From: GCA-003244245 sp963822695
Lineage (GTDB): Bacteria > Actinomycetota > Actinomycetes > Mycobacteriales > Pseudonocardiaceae
Direction: 5' to 3'
Length of the DNA stretch: 64,000 nucleotides
Assembly: GCA_963822695.1 (NCBI GenBank)
Contig: CAWGJH010000010.1
Location: 67,799-131,798, forward strand
Under the pieces are notes generated by a model. The model saw only the letters and a program-made list of their open reading frames with translations. It searched no databases and was not told where the DNA came from. Shown one piece after another: positions 60,335 to 64,000 of the stretch. The first letter of the stretch is position 1; each line of letters starts with the position of its first letter. The position numbers and the translations under genes are program-made.

Positions 60335-61534
60335 TCAGTGCGTGAGTACGTCGGTGACGGCGTCCAGGCCAGCGTCCAGGTCTTCGCAGGTGATCACCAG
60401 AGGGGGAGCGATCCGCAATGTCGTGGCGTGGGTCTCCTTGCAGAGCACGCCGCGGGTGAGCAGCGCCTCCGCCACTATGCGTGCGGTGGGGCCACCGGGA
60501 GCGATGTGCACGCCGGCCCACAATCCTCGGCCGGTGACCTGCGCGACCCCGTGCCCGACCAGCGTGCGCAGCCGGGTGTGCAGGTGCGCGCCCAGCTTCC
60601 GGGAGCGGGACTGGAACTCGCCGCTCGCCAGCAGGGCGATCACCGCACGGCCGACCGCGCAGGCCAATGGGTTGCCGCCGAAGGTCGATCCGTGCTCCCC
60701 GGGCCGCAGCACACCCAGCACCGCGCGCCGTCCCACGACGGCCGAGACCGGTAGGATCCCCCCGCCCAGCGCTTTGCCCAGGGTGTACAGGTCGGCCCGC
60801 ACATCGTCATGGTCCAGGGCCAGTAGTTCTCCCGTGCGAGCCAACCCGGATTGGATCTCGTCGGCGATCAGCAGCGCGCCCGCGTCGTCGCAGGCCGCGC
60901 GGACTCCGGCCAGGTAACCCGGCGGCGGCACCAGCACTCCCGCCTCGCCTTGGACGGGCTCGACGAGCACCGCTGCTGTCCGGGACGTCATCGCGCCGCG
61001 GAGCGCGTCAAGGTCGCCGTAGGGCACCACGACGAAGCCAGGGGTGAACGGGCCGAACCCAGCCCGGGCCACCTCGTCGGTGGAGAACGAGACAAGGGTG
61101 GTGGTGCGGCCGTGGAAGTTCCCACCCGTGACCACGATTTCGGCGGTGCCGTCCGGGACACCCTTGACCCGGTGCGCCCACAGCCGCGCCACCTTGATCG
61201 CGGATTCGACGGCCTCAGCGCCGGTGTTCATGGGGAGTACCATCTCGGTTCCCGTCAGCTGGGCCAACTCCCGGCAGAACGCGCCGAGCAGGTTGTGGTG
61301 AAACGCCCGCGAGGTCAACGTCACCCGCCCCAGCTGGTCCACTGCGGCGGCGACCAAGGCGGGGTGCCGGTGCCCGAAGTTCAGCGCCGAGTAGCCGGCG
61401 AGGAAGTCCAGGTAACGCCGGCCGGTTACGTCGGTGACCCAGGCGCCCTCGCCGGAGGTGATCACCACCGGCAGCGGATGGTAGTTGTGCGTACTCCACT
61501 GCTCGTCGGTGTCGATGAAATCGGTGGCGGTCAG
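60335..61534 (-). CDS. rocD: Ornithine aminotransferase
   Basis: Transfers the delta-amino group of ornithine to 2-oxoglutarate (PLP enzyme). Homology begins with LTATDFIDTDEQWSTHNYHP upstream of any ATG or GTG. The best start is a CTG at 61534 that overlaps the stop of the preceding gene (CTGA), giving 399 residues. A GTG at 61468 would cut off conserved residues. Motifs: FLAGYSALNFGHRHPALVAA, MNTGAEAVESAIKVARLWAH, DEIQSGLARTGELLALDHDD, TLGKALGGGILPVSAVV (PLP Lys), GEHGSTFGGNPLACAVGRAV. Coupled to the coiled-coil gene upstream. Confidence 0.92.
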   Translation of the reverse strand: MTATDFIDTDEQWSTHNYHPLPVVITSGEGAWVTDVTGRRYLDFLAGYSALNFGHRHPALVAAAVDQLGRVTLTSRAFHHNLLGAFCRELAQLTGTEMVLPMNTGAEAVESAIKVARLWAHRVKGVPDGTAEIVVTGGNFHGRTTTLVSFSTDEVARAGFGPFTPGFVVVPYGDLDALRGAMTSRTAAVLVEPVQGEAGVLVPPPGYLAGVRAACDDAGALLIADEIQSGLARTGELLALDHDDVRADLYTLGKALGGGILPVSAVVGRRAVLGVLRPGEHGSTFGGNPLACAVGRAVIALLASGEFQSRSRKLGAHLHTRLRTLVGHGVAQVTGRGLWAGVHIAPGGPTARIVAEALLTRGVLCKETHATTLRIAPPLVITCEDLDAGLDAVTDVLTH

Positions 61535-62457
61535 CGGTGAGTCCGAGGTAATTGCCGGTCCTCGGTACTGGCATTGAGTAGGTACACCGTCCCGCCCTCG
61601 GTACTGCGCTGGATCGGCACGGTGGGCTGGACCGGCACGGTGGGCTGGACCGGCGCTGGAGCCCCGCAGTCCTGCCCGAGCGCCTCCGCCAAGAGCTGGT
61701 GTGTGGCGGTCAACGCAGTGGTGACCTCAGTGCGCAGCGCCTCAAGTGCGGTCACCTCATTGGCCACCTGAACCCGCAGCTCGCGCAGCGCCGACTCGTC
61801 GCGTTCGACCGCGCAGACCCGGGCCGACAGCTGCTCGCTAGTAACCTGGAGCAGGAGGTGCAAGCCGGCGATGCTGCGAAGCACGTTGTCCTGGATCCGG
61901 GCGCTCGCCGCGGACTCACGTTGCGCGATCGCTTGCGTCGCATCCTGCTCGAGCTGATCGCGCTGCCGTCTCGCATGGTCGAGCAGCGACTTGGCCTCGT
62001 GGCTGGCACGTGCTCGCAGTCTCGTGATCTCGCCGTCGGCGTGGGCTCTCAGGTCAGCGATGTCCTGGTCGGTGCGGGCAAGCTTCGCGGCGATCTCTGC
62101 CTCGGCACGGGCCTTGAGTTCGGCTGCTTCCTCGTCAGCTAGCCGCATGATGCGCTGGATCCGGGCGCTGGCCTCGGCCATCGGGGTAGCCAGGACGCGC
62201 TCAACCCGCGAAGTCGCCTTGTCCATCTCCTGGCGCAGATGCTCGAGTAACTCGCTCTCCAACCGAAGGTGATTCAGCACCTTGCTGAGCTCGGCGACCT
62301 GGGTCAGGGCTGCGTCCCGATCTGCCGTAACCATCGCGATGCGGCCATCGAGCGATTCGAGATGATCCAAGACCTGCCTTCGGTTGAATCCGCTGAGTGC
62401 TGTCTCGAACGGTTGGTGCAGGGGGACTAAGTCGCCCTCATCCTGGTATCCGCGCAC
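61531..62457 (-). CDS. DivIVA/Wag31-like coiled-coil protein
   Basis: About 308 residues from GTG 62457; the start is uncertain. N-terminal HQPFETALSGFNRRQVLDHL resembles the DivIVA membrane-binding part. Then a long coiled coil of about 210 residues (DEEAAELKARAEAEIAAKLA, RTDQDIADLRAHADGEITRL, ASHEAKSLLDHARRQRDQLE). The tail has VQPTVPVQPTVP. Such proteins mark curved membrane or poles and organise growth in actinomycetes. Its stop overlaps the rocD start, an unexpected pairing. Function inferred from architecture. Confidence 0.75.
   Translation of the reverse strand: MRGYQDEGDLVPLHQPFETALSGFNRRQVLDHLESLDGRIAMVTADRDAALTQVAELSKVLNHLRLESELLEHLRQEMDKATSRVERVLATPMAEASARIQRIMRLADEEAAELKARAEAEIAAKLARTDQDIADLRAHADGEITRLRARASHEAKSLLDHARRQRDQLEQDATQAIAQRESAASARIQDNVLRSIAGLHLLLQVTSEQLSARVCAVERDESALRELRVQVANEVTALEALRTEVTTALTATHQLLAEALGQDCGAPAPVQPTVPVQPTVPIQRSTEGGTVYLLNASTEDRQLPRTHR
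61615..61650. repeat. 18-bp tandem repeat in the coiled-coil gene tail
   Basis: CGGCACGGTGGGCTGGAC twice in succession, in frame; on the minus strand it encodes the V-Q-P-T-V-P repeat. Confidence 0.9.
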
Positions 62458-62597
62458 GGACAACGATGGTAGTTGAACGATTACGGCCCAACAACGCCTT
62501 CTTCGCCCCGAATCACCGGGCAGGTCACCCAAGCGCGGAAGCTCCTCCTGGTGCCGTCAGCGCGGCATGCCCGAACTTCGCGTGGCCACCGGCGCGC

Positions 62598-62642
62598 TGG
62601 TGGGCGATACTGGGATTGAACCAGTGACCTCTGCCGTGTCAA
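62598..62642 (-). tRNA. 3' half of tRNA-Val(GAC), from anticodon loop to CCA
   Basis: On the minus strand: loop TTGACAC with anticodon GAC, anticodon 3' stem GGCAG, variable AGGTC, T arm ACTGG-TTCAATC-CCAGT, acceptor 3' strand ATCGCCC, then A and an encoded CCA. Upstream of the loop the expected CTGCC stem strand, D arm and GGGCGAT 5' acceptor are absent. This is a fragment, not a working tRNA, of the kind left at the border of an element integrated in a tRNA gene. Confidence 0.9.
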
Positions 62643-62996
62643 CGCCGATTGGTGTTGTTGATCGCGATTGTGGGGTACTGCCTAGGTCGTCTGACCGGGG
62701 CGGACGTGCTCGGCGGTCTGTTGCTCTCGTGACCCGAGCTACAGCGTCTGCTGACTTCTTGCTGACTGCACCGCGTCGGCCGGTGCCGTTGCTGTGCAGC
62801 CACGGACTGGCGGCTCTCTGGCGGAGACTAGCTGCGCGCGGGTGGTGTGGACCAGGTGCGGGACCTGGTGTCGTGCTGGATGAGCGAGTGAGATCAGGAG
62901 GCGCACCCGCCCCCTGAGTAGGCGGCCGAGGGCTGGTGTTGCGAGCACCTGCCCACGGCCTTGATCCCCAACCTTGATACGGAGGGTGGAGACCCG
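62643..62996. other. Region without a supported gene
   Basis: Follows the tRNA fragment. Short open frames are present but show no motif. A good ribosome site (GGAGGGTGGAG) for the next gene lies at its end. Confidence 0.4.
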
Positions 62997-63564
62997 ATGC
63001 GAGACCCTACGCAGTTCGATCCGGACCGCCTGCGGGTGGTTCTAGATCATGGTGAGGTGGTGGAGCTGGATGGCGGCACGCTGGTCCTCGACGGGCGGGA
63101 GTCGCCGAGCGTGGTGCTTCGGCTGGCGCCCTGGCGTGCTCGGTCGGTGGCCAGGGTGTTGGAGGAGTGGTCGTCGGTGTCGCGGATCTTCCACCGCTCG
63201 GCCCGGCCATACCTGGACGAGCTGGACCTGTCGCGGACGCTGGAACTGGCCGCGTCCGCGCTGGGTGATGGCGATGAGCCGATCTTGCGGTCCCCTCGTG
63301 GCACCCGCGCCATTCCCCAATCGGCAGCGCTTGGCCGCCGTGGCGGTCCTCGGCGAGCGGGAGGCGCACCTGTCCGCGGTGCAGCGCCTCGCTCTGGTCG
63401 ATGCCGCCGCGTGGTGGCTCTCGGAACCCAATGGTGGCGAGGAACTGGCCTATGCCCTGCTGGCTGCCACGTGTTCGGCGGAGGTCACCACGGAGCACGT
63501 CTATCTCGCTCTGATCACGCCACCCGATGAACCGGAGGATCATTCTGAGGGCCTGTCCTCGTAG
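62997..63564 (+). pseudogene. Unknown protein gene with a frameshift
   Basis: The ATG at 62997 opens MRDPTQFDPDRLRVVLDHGE, VVELDGGTLVLDGRESPSVV, RLAPWRARSVARVLEEWSSV, RTLELAASALGDGDEPIL. At about 63285-63300 the coding pattern moves to another frame: LVAPAPFPNRQRLAAVAVLG, EREAHLSAVQRLALVDAAAW, EELAYALLAATCSAEVTTEH, VYLALITPPDEPED. Joined, this is a protein of about 188 residues rich in helices. No family recognised. Confidence 0.6.
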
Positions 63565-63576
63565 TGGCCGGTTCTC

Positions 63577-63660
63577 CGGGTGAGTGTTGCCGGTCAAGGC
63601 TCACGCGTAGCGTGATCCCGTCAGGGACGCGCAGCGGCCTTGACCGGCAACACTCACCCG
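63577..63660. repeat. 84-bp nested palindrome with 24-bp perfect arms
   Basis: Arms 63577-63600 and 63637-63660 are exact reverse complements (core GTGAGTGTTGCCGGTCAAGG). The 36-bp centre holds two more hairpins: TCACGC-GTA-GCGTGA (63601-63615) and TCCC-GTCA-GGGA (63616-63627). It lies 13 bp after the frameshifted gene. Confidence 0.9.
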
Positions 63661-63730
63661 TTGAGAGAATCGGCGACGGAGAGGACAGGCCCGGACGCAA
63701 CCACATCCTGCCTGCCCCGGCCCACACATC

Positions 63731-63780
63731 AAGCCCGGCGACCCGTGGGGACTTCTCGTTCTCGGGGTCGCCGGGCTTTC
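63731..63780 (+). terminator. Intrinsic terminator
   Basis: AAGCCCGGCGACCC (63731-63744) pairs with GGGTCGCCGGGCTT (63765-63778), a 14-bp perfect stem ending in CTTTC. It probably ends the transcript of the gene at 62997. Confidence 0.75.
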
Positions 63781-64000
63781 TGCTGTGCGCCGCCGCCGGG
63801 CCGGCCGCCCGCAGCGCAGCGAGGACCGGACCGGCCCGGCGAGCGAGCGCAGCGGCCGAAGGCCGCCTTGACCCGAGTAAGGAAACTTCTCACAGCGTGC
63901 GCATGTGTCGTCACGGTGCGCGCAAGTGGCGGGTCTGGTGCCAGATATGTAGTGCGTGCCTGTCGGCTCGGACTAGCGCAATGGGGAGATGTCGGACTAG

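Larger units (their letters stand above)
62643..64000. mobile_element. Left end of an element integrated at tRNA-Val (extends beyond the window)
   Basis: The tRNA fragment faces the chromosomal genes on its 3' side, so the foreign DNA should lie to the right. The 1.36 kb seen carry no recognised core gene, one frameshifted gene, a large nested palindrome and a terminator. No integrase is visible in this part. Inference from the fragment. Confidence 0.5.

Overview
The window is GC-rich DNA from a filamentous actinomycete. Three observations suggest a member of the Pseudonocardiaceae or a close relative. Housekeeping genes are in the Mycobacterium-like order sigA, suhB, cei, DUF4193, DUF3093, then DUF3710, OB-fold, DUF3159, two TrkA, dxs, and rnd, DUF3000, hemE, hemY, hemQ, msrB. 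There is a SapB/AmfS-type (ram) class III lanthipeptide cluster. There are several small XRE-linked gene families of the kind seen in that family. The assignment to a family is inference; no rRNA is present.

Positions 1-1871 hold the end of a glycine-reductase-type operon: the C-terminal part of GrdC, a thioredoxin, and GrdA, whose selenocysteine UGA (1533-1535) splits the gene for ordinary gene callers. Positions 2091-6757 hold a MerR-like regulator divergent from hsp20, a J-domain gene, and a graveyard of a diacylglycerol-kinase-like gene, a VapC toxin with its intact VapB, and an alpha/beta hydrolase. Positions 6951-14119 are a complete ram-like cluster: LanKC synthetase, a 35-residue precursor, two ABC half-transporters and a divergent RamR-like regulator. 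bioF-bioD and a PadR membrane-protein operon follow, to 18099.

Positions 18200-35564 are accessory DNA. They contain an IS5-like MITE in a DUF429 remnant, an XRE regulator gene split by two tandem IS110 elements, two copies of a small-gene cassette that follow XRE genes, and a graspetide (ATP-grasp plus isoaspartyl-methyltransferase-like) RiPP locus with frameshifts in both enzymes. There is also a 7.2-kb island bounded by a 23-bp direct repeat that is the 3' end of sigA, with a tyrosine recombinase next to the sigA copy.

Positions 35545-62457 are chromosomal core: sigA, suhB, cei and neighbours, potassium uptake regulators, dxs, a two-component pair, an AbiEi-like gene, RNase D, a LuxR response regulator, the coproporphyrin-dependent heme genes, msrB, a copper ATPase, a secreted hydrolase, ornithine aminotransferase and a DivIVA-like coiled-coil protein. 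At 62598-62642 the 3' half of a tRNA-Val(GAC) marks the border of another integrated element that fills the rest of the window. That element carries a frameshifted gene and an 84-bp nested palindrome.
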